Positions 8,568 through 16,612 of a stretch of DNA of 33,739 nt are shown here, in pieces. Made by a program: the position numbers and the translations under genes. Source of the DNA: an uncultured Chromatiaceae bacterium (GTDB taxonomy: Bacteria > Pseudomonadota > Gammaproteobacteria > Enterobacterales > Alteromonadaceae); assembly GCA_946482325.1 (NCBI GenBank), contig CAMLRA010000027.1, forward strand, positions 1-33,739, in the 5' to 3' direction. The notes below the pieces were generated by a model, which saw only the letters and a list, made by a program, of their open reading frames with translations, searched no databases and was not told where the DNA came from. Position 1 is the first letter of the stretch. Every line of letters begins with the position of its first letter.

Positions 8568-9544
8568 CAGAATTCTCCCTGGTGACTGTCGCGCCAGGCG
8601 ATGAGATCGAGTAAACCGTCGCGTAATTTATCCTGATACACAAAACCTAAATCACGTTTGGCTTTTTCCGGGCAGCCAATGCGGTTTTGTACCAGACGGC
8701 GTGCATCTTCCGGCGCATAAGGCTTGTAGGTCACGGCAAGCTGGGAGCCTTTTAAATCGAGGATTAAATCACAGAGTTGTTTAATGCTGGTCTGTACGCC
8801 GGTGCCAACGTTATAAAATTCATCAGTCGCCTCAGCCTGCAGCGCCAGCACGTTACAGCGCGCCACATCCCTTACGGAAATAAAGTCATAGGCCTGACTG
8901 CCATCACCGTTAATCACAGGCGCTTCGTTGGCGTCGATTTTATTCAGCATAATCGGCACTACCCCGGTGTAAGCAGCAGTCTGGTCCTGATGCGGGCCAT
9001 AGACATTCATGTAACGCAGGCCAACATAACTCAGGCCATAACGGTCGTGCATCGCCCGGCACATGGCTTCGCCGGCAATTTTGCTGGCACCGTAGAAATT
9101 ACGGTTATTAAATGGGTGTTGTTCGGTCATCGGTACTTCCACCGCATCGCCATAGACCGAGGCTGACGAGGAATACACCAGCCGCTTGATGTTGTGCTTG
9201 ACGCAAGCTTCCAGCACGTTAAAAGTCCCCTGGATGTTGACGTCAAAAGCAGTACGGGGAAAATCTTTGCAATGCAGCAGCCACATCGCGGCCAGATGGA
9301 CCACGGCGTCCATACCTTGCATGGCGTGGTCGAGAATATCAATATCGCGGATATCGCCACCGTTTGGATACAGACTGCAGCGCGGGTCTTTGAGTTGTTC
9401 GGTCAGGTAAGCTTTTTTGCCTCGGGCGAAGTTGTCATACACCACCACCTGCGCCACATCGGTTTTCAGTAATTCAGTCACCACATGGCTGCCAATAAAA
9501 CCGGCTCCGCCAATTACCAAAACTTTTGCACCTGTTAACTGCAT
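8567..9544 (-). CDS. NAD-dependent sugar-nucleotide epimerase (extended SDR)
   Basis: A 325-residue extended short-chain dehydrogenase. GGAGFIGS (residues 12-19) binds NAD, and the active site has SSSASVYG (125-132) with Tyr151 and Lys155 in YGASK. The Asp-Glu pair typical of 4,6-dehydratases (TDEVYG) is absent, so a 4-epimerase-type reaction is more likely than dehydration. I chose the ATG at 9544 because AGGAG lies 6 nt upstream; the ATG at 9595 adds 17 residues without a good SD. It is the first gene of the nine-gene run, behind a sigma-28-like promoter. The substrate is probably a UDP- or GDP-sugar feeding the next gene's aminotransferase. Confidence 0.83.
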   Translation of the reverse strand: MQLTGAKVLVIGGAGFIGSHVVTELLKTDVAQVVVYDNFARGKKAYLTEQLKDPRCSLYPNGGDIRDIDILDHAMQGMDAVVHLAAMWLLHCKDFPRTAFDVNIQGTFNVLEACVKHNIKRLVYSSSASVYGDAVEVPMTEQHPFNNRNFYGASKIAGEAMCRAMHDRYGLSYVGLRYMNVYGPHQDQTAAYTGVVPIMLNKIDANEAPVINGDGSQAYDFISVRDVARCNVLALQAEATDEFYNVGTGVQTSIKQLCDLILDLKGSQLAVTYKPYAPEDARRLVQNRIGCPEKAKRDLGFVYQDKLRDGLLDLIAWRDSHQGEF

Positions 9545-9668
9545 CTTGTGCTCCTGCGCCCTGCCGGCGTTGCTGAATGCTTTGCTGAAAATCATGCTCA
9601 GACTATCCTGCCGGAAAAAGCAGGTCAGCGCAAAGCACTGATCAATAAAGCCTGTCTGATTGCTGAGC

Positions 9669-9695
9669 TTATCGGCAATGCCGTCAAAAACTATA
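9669..9695 (-). promoter_or_regulatory. Sigma-28 (FliA) promoter of the sugar-tailoring operon
   Basis: On the minus strand TATAGTTT-N11-GCCGATAA matches the enterobacterial FliA consensus TAAAGTTT-N11-GCCGATAA at 15 of 16 positions with the correct 11-nt spacing. It lies between the wbpE stop and the epimerase start, leaving a leader of about 120 nt. No intrinsic terminator is seen after wbpE, so read-through from wbpBDE is also possible. Confidence 0.8.
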
Positions 9696-9766
9696 GGGTG
9701 TCAGAAAAATGACAGCCGCTGCTTTAGCTCAAAATAGTCATTTCACCAGAGCAAATTCAGTGCCGT

Positions 9767-10861
9767 TTAGCAGGATTGCAGCGCTTTTTTCAGCGCGTCG
9801 ACCACTTTTTGTTGTTCATTCTCAGTAAGATAAGGGTGCATCGGCAGGCTTAACACTGTAGCTGCCAGCGCTTCGGATGCCGGATTGCTCCGGGCATAAG
9901 CTTGCAGTGCCGGTTGTTGATGCAGCGCCAGTGGATAATGGATCGCGGTTGGGATCCCTTCCGCTTGCAACAATGCTGCGATTTGATCGCGTTGCGGAAC
10001 TCGTATAGTGAATTGTGCCCAGGCCGATTGATTACCAGGTAGCAGTTTAGCCATTGCCGCTTGCGGGACTTCTGCCAAAAACGCTTGATAACGGGCAGCC
10101 ACTCGCTGCCGCAGTTGCAGTTCTTCTGGAAAAATCCGAAGCTTTTGCAACAAAATCGCGGCCTGCAGCGTATCGAGCCGGCTATTGACGCCAAGCCGTA
10201 CATGGTAATAACGCTTCGCTTGTCCATGCCGGGCGATTTGGCGAATACGTTGTGCCAGCGCCTCGTCTGAGGTAAAAATAGCCCCGCCATCGCCGTAACA
10301 ACCTAGCGGTTTACTCGGGAAAAAGCTGGTACAGCTGATTGTACTTATATTGCCAGAATGACGCCCGTGCTGTATCGCGCCAAAACTCTGGGCTGCGTCT
10401 TCAATCACGCAAAGACCAAATTCGGCGGCAAGTGCATTGAGCGCGGGAAAATCCGGGCATTGCCCGTACAGTGACACCGGGATCAAGGCTTTCGTGCGGG
10501 GTGTGATTGCTGCCCGCACCGCGTCGATATCGATCAACATCGAATCAGGGTCGACATCGACTAGCACCGGGGTTGCGCCAAGGACTGCGACAGCTTCTGC
10601 AGTGGCGATATAGCTAAATGCTGGTGTGATTACTTCATCGCCCGGGCCTATATCCAGCGCCATCAACGCGATTTGCAGCGCATCAGTGCCGTTTGCCACG
10701 CTGATACAGTAGCCGGCGCCACAAAACTGACTCAGCTGCTGTTCCAGTTCGGCCACTTCTGGCCCCAGGATGTACTGACCATGCGCCAGTACCGCCGCAA
10801 TCGCAGCAGAGAGTTGCGGCTGCAGTCGTTGCTGCTGACGGTCTAAATCACAAAACTGCAT
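9767..10861 (-). CDS. wbpE: UDP-3-keto-GlcNAcA 3-aminotransferase (WbpE/WlbC)
   Basis: A 364-residue DegT-family PLP aminotransferase matching WbpE/WlbC, which converts UDP-2-acetamido-3-keto-uronic acid to the 3-amino sugar with glutamate. The internal aldimine lysine is Lys184 in FFPSKPLGCYGDGG, and VIEDAAQSFGA (152-162) holds the cofactor site. The length is normal for the family (about 360). The assignment rests mainly on gene order: wbpB, wbpD and wbpE are consecutive, as in the P. aeruginosa and Bordetella pathways. GGAG lies 6 nt before the ATG, which begins 3 bp after the wbpD stop. WbpB and WbpE are coupled in the known pathway because WbpE's glutamate turnover regenerates the 2-oxoglutarate that WbpB uses. 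Confidence 0.9.
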   Translation of the reverse strand: MQFCDLDRQQQRLQPQLSAAIAAVLAHGQYILGPEVAELEQQLSQFCGAGYCISVANGTDALQIALMALDIGPGDEVITPAFSYIATAEAVAVLGATPVLVDVDPDSMLIDIDAVRAAITPRTKALIPVSLYGQCPDFPALNALAAEFGLCVIEDAAQSFGAIQHGRHSGNISTISCTSFFPSKPLGCYGDGGAIFTSDEALAQRIRQIARHGQAKRYYHVRLGVNSRLDTLQAAILLQKLRIFPEELQLRQRVAARYQAFLAEVPQAAMAKLLPGNQSAWAQFTIRVPQRDQIAALLQAEGIPTAIHYPLALHQQPALQAYARSNPASEALAATVLSLPMHPYLTENEQQKVVDALKKALQSC

Positions 10862-10864
10862 ATG

Positions 10865-11443
10865 TTACTCCACAGCTGTCAGGCCAGCCGGGCTCAGCAG
10901 ATAACGCTTGCCACTGTACGGACATTTTGCTTCCGCATCGCCGCTGAGCGGCAAATCAAGTTGCTCGCCGAACTCACTCATCCAGCCAATTTGTCGGGCC
11001 GGGACGCCAACCATCAGGGCGTAATCAGGGACATCTTTATTAATCACTGCACCGGCACCGACAAAAGCAAAGCGGCCAATAGTGACACCACAGACGATGG
11101 TACAGTTCGCGCCCAAAGTGGCACCGGTTTTTACCAGCGTATCGCGGTACTCGTCTTTACGGCTAATCAGACTGCGTGGGTTATACACATTGGTAAACAC
11201 CATGCTTGGGCCACAAAACACGCCATCTTCAAGTGTCACATTGTCATACACAGACACGTTGTTCTGAATTTTGACGTCGTTGCCAATCCGAACTTTATTA
11301 CCAACAAAAACGTTTTGCCCGAGCGAACAACGCTCACCAATGACAGCTCCCGCACAAACATGACTGAAATGCCAGACACGGCTGTCCTGACCTATCTGAG
11401 CGCCTTCGTCGACAATGGCAGATGGGTGTAACTGATAGTGCAA
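10865..11443 (-). CDS. wbpD: UDP-GlcNAc(3NH2)A N-acetyltransferase (WbpD/WlbB)
   Basis: A 192-residue left-handed beta-helix acetyltransferase that acetylates the 3-amino group made by WbpE to give UDP-2,3-diacetamido-2,3-dideoxy-glucuronic acid. The sequence follows the WbpD/WlbB pattern closely: [13 protein letters not shown] near the start, then [56 protein letters not shown] and [17 protein letters not shown]. The start is a TTG immediately after the wbpB TAA and in the same frame, with GGAG 9 nt upstream. No ATG lies near the conserved N-terminus, so TTG is the only start that keeps the family sequence intact. Confidence 0.93.
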   Translation of the reverse strand: MHYQLHPSAIVDEGAQIGQDSRVWHFSHVCAGAVIGERCSLGQNVFVGNKVRIGNDVKIQNNVSVYDNVTLEDGVFCGPSMVFTNVYNPRSLISRKDEYRDTLVKTGATLGANCTIVCGVTIGRFAFVGAGAVINKDVPDYALMVGVPARQIGWMSEFGEQLDLPLSGDAEAKCPYSGKRYLLSPAGLTAVE

Positions 11444-12400
11444 TTAACGCAGCTCCGGTTTGCAAAGATACGGATGATAGTCACCGCTTAATGGCTCTAC
11501 TTTCGCCTGACGGATCTGAGCGACGGTTTCAATCGCCACCCGGTTGTCTTCCAGACCAAAACCACGGCCGGCCAAAATTTCCTGATACGACAAAGTATGT
11601 AAATCAGTAAATCCATCAGAAAACTCCAGAGATTCACCGTTAGCAGTCAAGGCACGAAAAGTGCGCTGCCCAGCAGCGCGGGCTTCAACTGGCACATCGT
11701 TCACATCCACCGATAAAAACCAGCGCACGCGGGCTTTTTGATACTCGAGGTAACCCGCCGCTTTGGTTGGGCTGTAGTGATGCAACGTGTTTTGCTGCAA
11801 GGCACCAAACAAATAATGCAACATATCAAAAAAATGCACGCCGATATTGGTCGCGATACCACCGGATTTTTTTTCGTCGCCTTTCCAGGACTGCAGATAC
11901 CAGTTACCACGTGAGGTAATGTAGGTCAGATCAACGTCAAACTTCTGCCCAGGATTGCTCAGACGTACTTTCTCGCGGAATGCTCTTATCGCCGGATGTA
12001 AGCGTAACTGCAGTATCGTGTGGACCTTGCGGCCAGTGTCTTTTTCTAAATCTATCAAGCCGTCGATATTCCAAGGATTTAGCACCAACGGCTTTTCACA
12101 AATCGCATCCGTGTTGGAGCGCAGCGCAAAACGCACATGAGAGTCATGCAGATAGTTTGGGGAACAAATAGAGAGATAATTCAATTGCTTACCGTGATTC
12201 GCCCGACGCAGTTTATCGATGTGGCGGTCAAAGCGTTCAAATTCTGTGAAAAAATGCGCTTCGGGGAACCAGGAATCCAAAATGCCGACCGAGTCGTTCG
12301 GGTCTAATGCGGCAATCAGCTGATGACCGGTTTCTTTGATTGCTTTCATATGGCGCGGAGCTATATAGCCCGCTACGCCGATAATGCCAAAATTACTCAT
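11444..12400 (-). CDS. wbpB: UDP-GlcNAcA 3-dehydrogenase (WbpB/WlbA)
   Basis: A 318-residue Gfo/Idh/MocA oxidoreductase that oxidises C-3 of UDP-N-acetylglucosaminuronic acid, with tightly bound NAD recycled by 2-oxoglutarate in the known enzymes. GVAGYIAPRHMKAI (residues 8-21) is the dinucleotide-binding start. ICSPNYLHDSHVRFAL and the catalytic CEKPLVLNPWN segment (Lys103) follow, then DLTYITSRGNWYLQSWKG, TNIGVHFFDMLHY and EILAGRG, all as in WbpB/WlbA. I chose the ATG at 12400 (GGGGAG 9 nt upstream) over a GTG two codons earlier. The UDP-GlcNAc 6-dehydrogenase (WbpA) that makes its substrate is not in the window. A sigma-28-like promoter lies just upstream. Confidence 0.93.
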   Translation of the reverse strand: MSNFGIIGVAGYIAPRHMKAIKETGHQLIAALDPNDSVGILDSWFPEAHFFTEFERFDRHIDKLRRANHGKQLNYLSICSPNYLHDSHVRFALRSNTDAICEKPLVLNPWNIDGLIDLEKDTGRKVHTILQLRLHPAIRAFREKVRLSNPGQKFDVDLTYITSRGNWYLQSWKGDEKKSGGIATNIGVHFFDMLHYLFGALQQNTLHHYSPTKAAGYLEYQKARVRWFLSVDVNDVPVEARAAGQRTFRALTANGESLEFSDGFTDLHTLSYQEILAGRGFGLEDNRVAIETVAQIRQAKVEPLSGDYHPYLCKPELR

Positions 12401-12432
12401 GTGCACCTGCTCCCCACTGACTGTATCTCAGA

Positions 12433-12459
12433 CTATCGGCCGGCTTAGCTAAAAATTTA
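12433..12459 (-). promoter_or_regulatory. Sigma-28 (FliA) promoter of wbpB-wbpD-wbpE
   Basis: The minus strand reads TAAATTTT-N11-GCCGATAG, 14 of 16 matches to the FliA consensus with the exact 11-nt spacer. It lies between the MAF stop and the wbpB start, with the -10 element 33 bp before the ATG. That gives a short leader with room for the GGGGAG ribosome binding site. This would tie sugar-nucleotide synthesis to late flagellar gene expression. Confidence 0.72.
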
Positions 12460-12473
12460 ATCAACAAACTGAT

Positions 12474-15314
12474 TCAGCCTGGTAAGTCACTGTTTTGCAA
12501 TTCCTTGTCAAACATCTCTTGTACGCTGATCGAATCGAATTCCAGTGGACGTTTCAAGTATCGGTCTTTTGCTTCCCAAATAAACCATCTGACAAACTCG
12601 AGCAGGAAATTAAATGCTTTAACTATCTCTTCCCCACCCTCGCTGATGTTTGATGCCAATTTAGCCATAACACCCGCAATATAGTTAGCACTGCCATGAA
12701 ACAAGAAAAAAGTAAGATCATCATTGCTTAAAGCACGTTTTTTAAAAAAGTCCCACTGTTTATCTATTATGGCTCGGGCTTCTTTTTCATTTTTAATATC
12801 GTTTTTCACAAGATCGAGCCATTCTTGTGTACTTTGCGCAAACTTGTCTCTCTCAAATTTTCCATATATTTTATCAGCCAAACCATCAAAGACTGGGTAG
12901 AAAGTTTCGGCAATCAATTCCGCAACTGAGTGTTCTTTACTGAATGGTTTTGCATTAATAAGTATATTTTCCGGCAGTAACGGCCGTGCACCTTTGATAA
13001 AAGAACCGTTGCTACAGTTATAGAATTCAACTTGATGCCCTGACTGTGCAATTGCCTGAGACAATAACTTTCTCGAGACATCAAACTCAGGTTTTGTATA
13101 GACAGTATCTCTGAAGTTCCCTTGTACCGGGACACCACCACCGTGTAGTTGCTGGTAATCGTACACTTCATCGCCATTTTCATCGTAATATGCTGAATGA
13201 GACGAGTGATGCTTTCTAACATCGTGAAAGCCCAGATCAACACCAAACAGGTAAAAGTACCTGAATCCCCATCGGATAAAATAGTTTGATACAAGATTAG
13301 TTACGGTAGGATACGCATAACTCAACGAGGCGACTTCAATACCATGCTGTTTAAGGCCTTCGTTAAATATATAAGAGGAAGCCTCCCCGTCCTTGAAACA
13401 CAACAAAGTATTATTAAATAAATTTGAAGTATCAGGATGAATACCATTTACACTCAATAAAGTTATTTTCTTGAGATACTCAGCGTCATCTATCTGACTC
13501 ACCCAATCAAATGTAGCTCTGTTTTGTTCAATTTCAGCATGAAAATCTGGAGTTATACCATTGCTGTGCAATGCTTTTAACGCCGTTCCGCAACTGACAA
13601 TGATCGCGTTGTCTTGGTAGTCTTTGAGGTACTTGATGCACTCATCAAGGCTGGGCCCATTGCCGACAATAAATACTGGCAATTCGAATGCGCTGTAGTC
13701 TCTACGCTGAAATCTATTACGCATAAATCGATGATGGCCGTTAACACTATAGTGAGTATGAGCAATACCAAAACGAGCATGTTCATAGTATTCACCAAGC
13801 GCCAGTACTACTTTCAATTCCGACCGGAGCTCAAAAATAGACTTTTGCATACTGGCATTAAAATACCCTGACAACATATAAGTGTCAGCAATTGAATAAG
13901 CCCCGACCTGATAATACTGCGACATCAAATCATAGAAGTAATTAGAACCGTCACCACCCAAGTTTATATACATTCTGTTTTTTCGTTTGTCTGCTTTTTC
14001 AAGAATTTTTGAAAAATCTGTCACAAACAAACTTGCATAGAAGAAATCTAAATTAGGCTCACAGACGAATAAGTTTTTTACGCTTACTTTGTCTAATAAA
14101 TATTTCAGATGCTGAGACAAACCTAGACCGAAAACTATTTGGCAGTTTACTTCTTTTGGGAGTTTAAATTTTTTGACTAACGTCTTATCAAGAATGTAGC
14201 GTCCAAAAGTATCAACAATTATAAAATGCAGATATGGCCATAACTTTCCAGCGGTTTTCATCCCTACGACAACATCGTCCTTAAACGGATGATCAATAAA
14301 ATATTCAGCAACAGTCGCTGACTCTTTTTTTATGTCCCGATAAAAAAGAGCACGGCGTTTACGATGATACAAATTCGCCTGACCTGAATCGTCTTTCACC
14401 AAAAACCAACTTTTGGGCTGATAGTCCTGCATTGCAGAAAAGATTTCAGGGAAAAATTCAGCCAAAGCCTGCATGTTTTTTTCAAATAACTTGTTTGAAC
14501 GAACATTGCTTAATGGCTTTTCCTGATACACCGCCGCTGTATTCGGCGCATGTTCCGGCACATAATCGAGCGCATGCTGATAACCGGCAAATAGTGGTTT
14601 TGCTTTCGTTAATTTGTCGAGATCGCCGGAGTTTTCCATCAGATAGTTTATGACTTCGTCCATCACCGGATGGAACTGATGGCGATAAATGTAGATATCA
14701 TGCAAATTGGCGTCGAACTGCAGCAATTCAGCAAGCTCTGAAGTGATGCCTGACGCATCAGAACCAGCCTGAATAAAAATATGAGTGCCAAGCGCCCTGG
14801 CTGTGTCGAGCAACATCGACCAGTCGTGCGTCTGCACTGAGCACATCAACATATCAAGGTTTGGCTCGTACACGACTAAAAAGCGGATACGGCAATTTGA
14901 AATCAGCTCAGTCAGGTGATAACCCAGACCCATACCAAAGACCAACATCACGTCAACGCTATTGGGCAAAGGCCGCCGGCGCCAGGTTTGTCCATCCGCT
15001 TCCGTCAGACTGAAATAACTGGCGGCGCTAAAATACTGCGCCAGTTCTTCACTGACATCCTGTTGCGGATTCACGCCATAAAAGGCACGGCCAGTGGAGA
15101 AATCTACAATATTTAATTGCTGCTCTTTGGTACAAAACAACGAATATTGCTGAATTTGGTGTGAGTCGATGATGTCGACAAGACTTGGGATATGCTCACG
15201 AAAAGCGGCAATGTTTCTGTTGATATTCTTGGCAATACCGGCAGACACCTGCTTTTCCAACGCCTGCTGCGCTTCGGTGTCATCATCAATCTGATACTGG
15301 ATAAATTTAAGCAT
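12474..15314 (-). CDS. maf: Motility-associated factor (MAF) flagellin glycosyltransferase
   Basis: A 946-residue cytoplasmic protein of the MAF/DUF115 family, which glycosylates flagellin, in studied cases with pseudaminic or legionaminic acid. The core domain has the diagnostic FIVGNGPSLDE (GNGPSLD at residues 551-557), then IIVSCGTALKALHSNGITPDFHAEIEQN, and FYLFGVDLGFHDVRKHHSSHSAYY further on. Before it, a module ending in an EPNLD motif occurs twice (Glu150 and Glu419), each preceded by VFGxGLxxHL, suggesting an internal duplication. The ATG at 15314 is preferred for its family-like start; a TTG nine codons earlier has GGAG 5 nt upstream and is the alternative. The C-terminal 200 residues look helical. 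It follows glf by 134 bp without a clear promoter. Confidence 0.9.
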   Translation of the reverse strand: MLKFIQYQIDDDTEAQQALEKQVSAGIAKNINRNIAAFREHIPSLVDIIDSHQIQQYSLFCTKEQQLNIVDFSTGRAFYGVNPQQDVSEELAQYFSAASYFSLTEADGQTWRRRPLPNSVDVMLVFGMGLGYHLTELISNCRIRFLVVYEPNLDMLMCSVQTHDWSMLLDTARALGTHIFIQAGSDASGITSELAELLQFDANLHDIYIYRHQFHPVMDEVINYLMENSGDLDKLTKAKPLFAGYQHALDYVPEHAPNTAAVYQEKPLSNVRSNKLFEKNMQALAEFFPEIFSAMQDYQPKSWFLVKDDSGQANLYHRKRRALFYRDIKKESATVAEYFIDHPFKDDVVVGMKTAGKLWPYLHFIIVDTFGRYILDKTLVKKFKLPKEVNCQIVFGLGLSQHLKYLLDKVSVKNLFVCEPNLDFFYASLFVTDFSKILEKADKRKNRMYINLGGDGSNYFYDLMSQYYQVGAYSIADTYMLSGYFNASMQKSIFELRSELKVVLALGEYYEHARFGIAHTHYSVNGHHRFMRNRFQRRDYSAFELPVFIVGNGPSLDECIKYLKDYQDNAIIVSCGTALKALHSNGITPDFHAEIEQNRATFDWVSQIDDAEYLKKITLLSVNGIHPDTSNLFNNTLLCFKDGEASSYIFNEGLKQHGIEVASLSYAYPTVTNLVSNYFIRWGFRYFYLFGVDLGFHDVRKHHSSHSAYYDENGDEVYDYQQLHGGGVPVQGNFRDTVYTKPEFDVSRKLLSQAIAQSGHQVEFYNCSNGSFIKGARPLLPENILINAKPFSKEHSVAELIAETFYPVFDGLADKIYGKFERDKFAQSTQEWLDLVKNDIKNEKEARAIIDKQWDFFKKRALSNDDLTFFLFHGSANYIAGVMAKLASNISEGGEEIVKAFNFLLEFVRWFIWEAKDRYLKRPLEFDSISVQEMFDKELQNSDLPG

Positions 15315-15448
15315 AACGTCTCTGCCAAAAAGAAGGAGCAACCAGGCTCCGGCTGCTGCGGCTGCTGCTATTAATTTCTATAATGCGCCTGAAGGTTTTG
15401 ATCCGGCAAACAATTTTTATGCCAGCATGTCACGGCAAAAAGCTGACG

Positions 15449-16612
15449 CTAGCTGTTGCCAGCGAGTCTGGATTGGAAAATGGTCAGTGCGTTGGCAACG
15501 GCATCATCCATATTAAAGTACTTGTACTCTGCGAGCCGGCCGAGCACCACTAACTGTGGATATTGAGCTGCTAACGCCTGATACTGCTGATATCGCTGTT
15601 GGTTTTCACTGGTAAACACCGGGTAATACGGAATATTCTTCGCCGGGTCATTTTTGTCGTAATCCTGTGGATACTCCAGCACTACGGTCGTGCCAGCGCC
15701 AGTGTCGCCCAGAATATGCTTGAATTCGGTGATACGGGTCAAATCTGGCGCCAGCGGATAATTCACCGTCGTTGCAGTTTGGTAATACGGGTATTCGTAG
15801 CTTTGAAAGACAAACTGCAGTGAGCGGTATGGCAAATCGCCACATCGATAAGCAAACAATTGGTCCAGCATGCCGGTATAAATGACAGAGCCTGGAAAAA
15901 CCTTGCCGTCGAAACTGACTTTGCCATCAGATAGCGTCAGCCGGGTTAACGCATCAACACCGGTCTTGGTATCGATATTCGGGTGCGCCAGCATAGCGCC
16001 AATCATTTGACTATAGCCACCAACCGGCATCGCCTGATAAGTGTCGTGGAAATATCGGTCATCGCGGCTTAATACCACAGGCACTCTGGATAACACCGAA
16101 GGATCAATCTGCTCTGCACTGATGCCCCACTGGCGCATCGTGTATTGCACAAAAATATTGTCATAAATCCAGTCGGCCAGTTCCTGTAAAGCGGCAACAC
16201 CGGACTGACGTAAATCCAGGATTGGCACCCTGGCTCCGGCGCCATAGCGTTCCACTAACTGCTGCTCCAGCAACTTCGCCTGCTCAGGTTGGTACAAGCG
16301 GTACAATGAGTTCAGATTAAACGGCAGCGGGATTTGTAAATCGCCGATTTTCGCCAGCACTTTGTGCTCATAAGGCTGCCATGTCGTGAAACGGCTGAGA
16401 TAGTCCCAGACCGGCTTTTTGTTGGTATGAAACAAATGTGGCCCATATTTGTGGATGAGACAGCCAAACTGGTCCCGCTCGTCAAAACAATTGCCAGCAA
16501 CATGTGGTCGCTGATCGAGCACCAACACCCGCCAGTTCAGCACTGTAGCCATTTGTTCAGCCATCACTGCACCTGACAAACCGGCGCCGACGACTATCGC
16601 GTCATACTGCAT
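15449..16612 (-). CDS. glf: UDP-galactopyranose mutase
   Basis: A 387-residue FAD enzyme that interconverts UDP-galactopyranose and UDP-galactofuranose. The FAD-binding motif VVGAGLSGAVMAE starts at residue 7, followed by DQRPHVAGNCFDE and the substrate-side HKYGPHLFHT. EYKYFNMDDAV near the C-terminus matches the conserved Glf end. The length is normal (about 370-390). The ATG at 16612 is chosen because the flavin motif then starts at the usual distance; it overlaps the upstream glycosyltransferase by 11 nt. Its presence implies a galactofuranose residue in the flagellin glycan or another surface polymer, with the adjacent GT2 enzyme as a candidate transferase. No separate promoter is seen. 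Confidence 0.93.
   Translation of the reverse strand: MQYDAIVVGAGLSGAVMAEQMATVLNWRVLVLDQRPHVAGNCFDERDQFGCLIHKYGPHLFHTNKKPVWDYLSRFTTWQPYEHKVLAKIGDLQIPLPFNLNSLYRLYQPEQAKLLEQQLVERYGAGARVPILDLRQSGVAALQELADWIYDNIFVQYTMRQWGISAEQIDPSVLSRVPVVLSRDDRYFHDTYQAMPVGGYSQMIGAMLAHPNIDTKTGVDALTRLTLSDGKVSFDGKVFPGSVIYTGMLDQLFAYRCGDLPYRSLQFVFQSYEYPYYQTATTVNYPLAPDLTRITEFKHILGDTGAGTTVVLEYPQDYDKNDPAKNIPYYPVFTSENQQRYQQYQALAAQYPQLVVLGRLAEYKYFNMDDAVANALTIFQSRLAGNS

Noticed and set aside
9696..9720. Short inverted repeat TGTCA-N6-TGACA after wbpE as a terminator or operator
   Set aside because: The stem is only 5 bp with no U-tract, and nothing else marks it as a binding site.
15315..15448. A possible promoter and CTG/GCT triplet run before the MAF gene
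   Set aside because: The best -35/-10 pair (TTGCCG, CATTAT) matches poorly, and the triplet run is too short to be a meaningful repeat. The gene may be read from the upstream operon.
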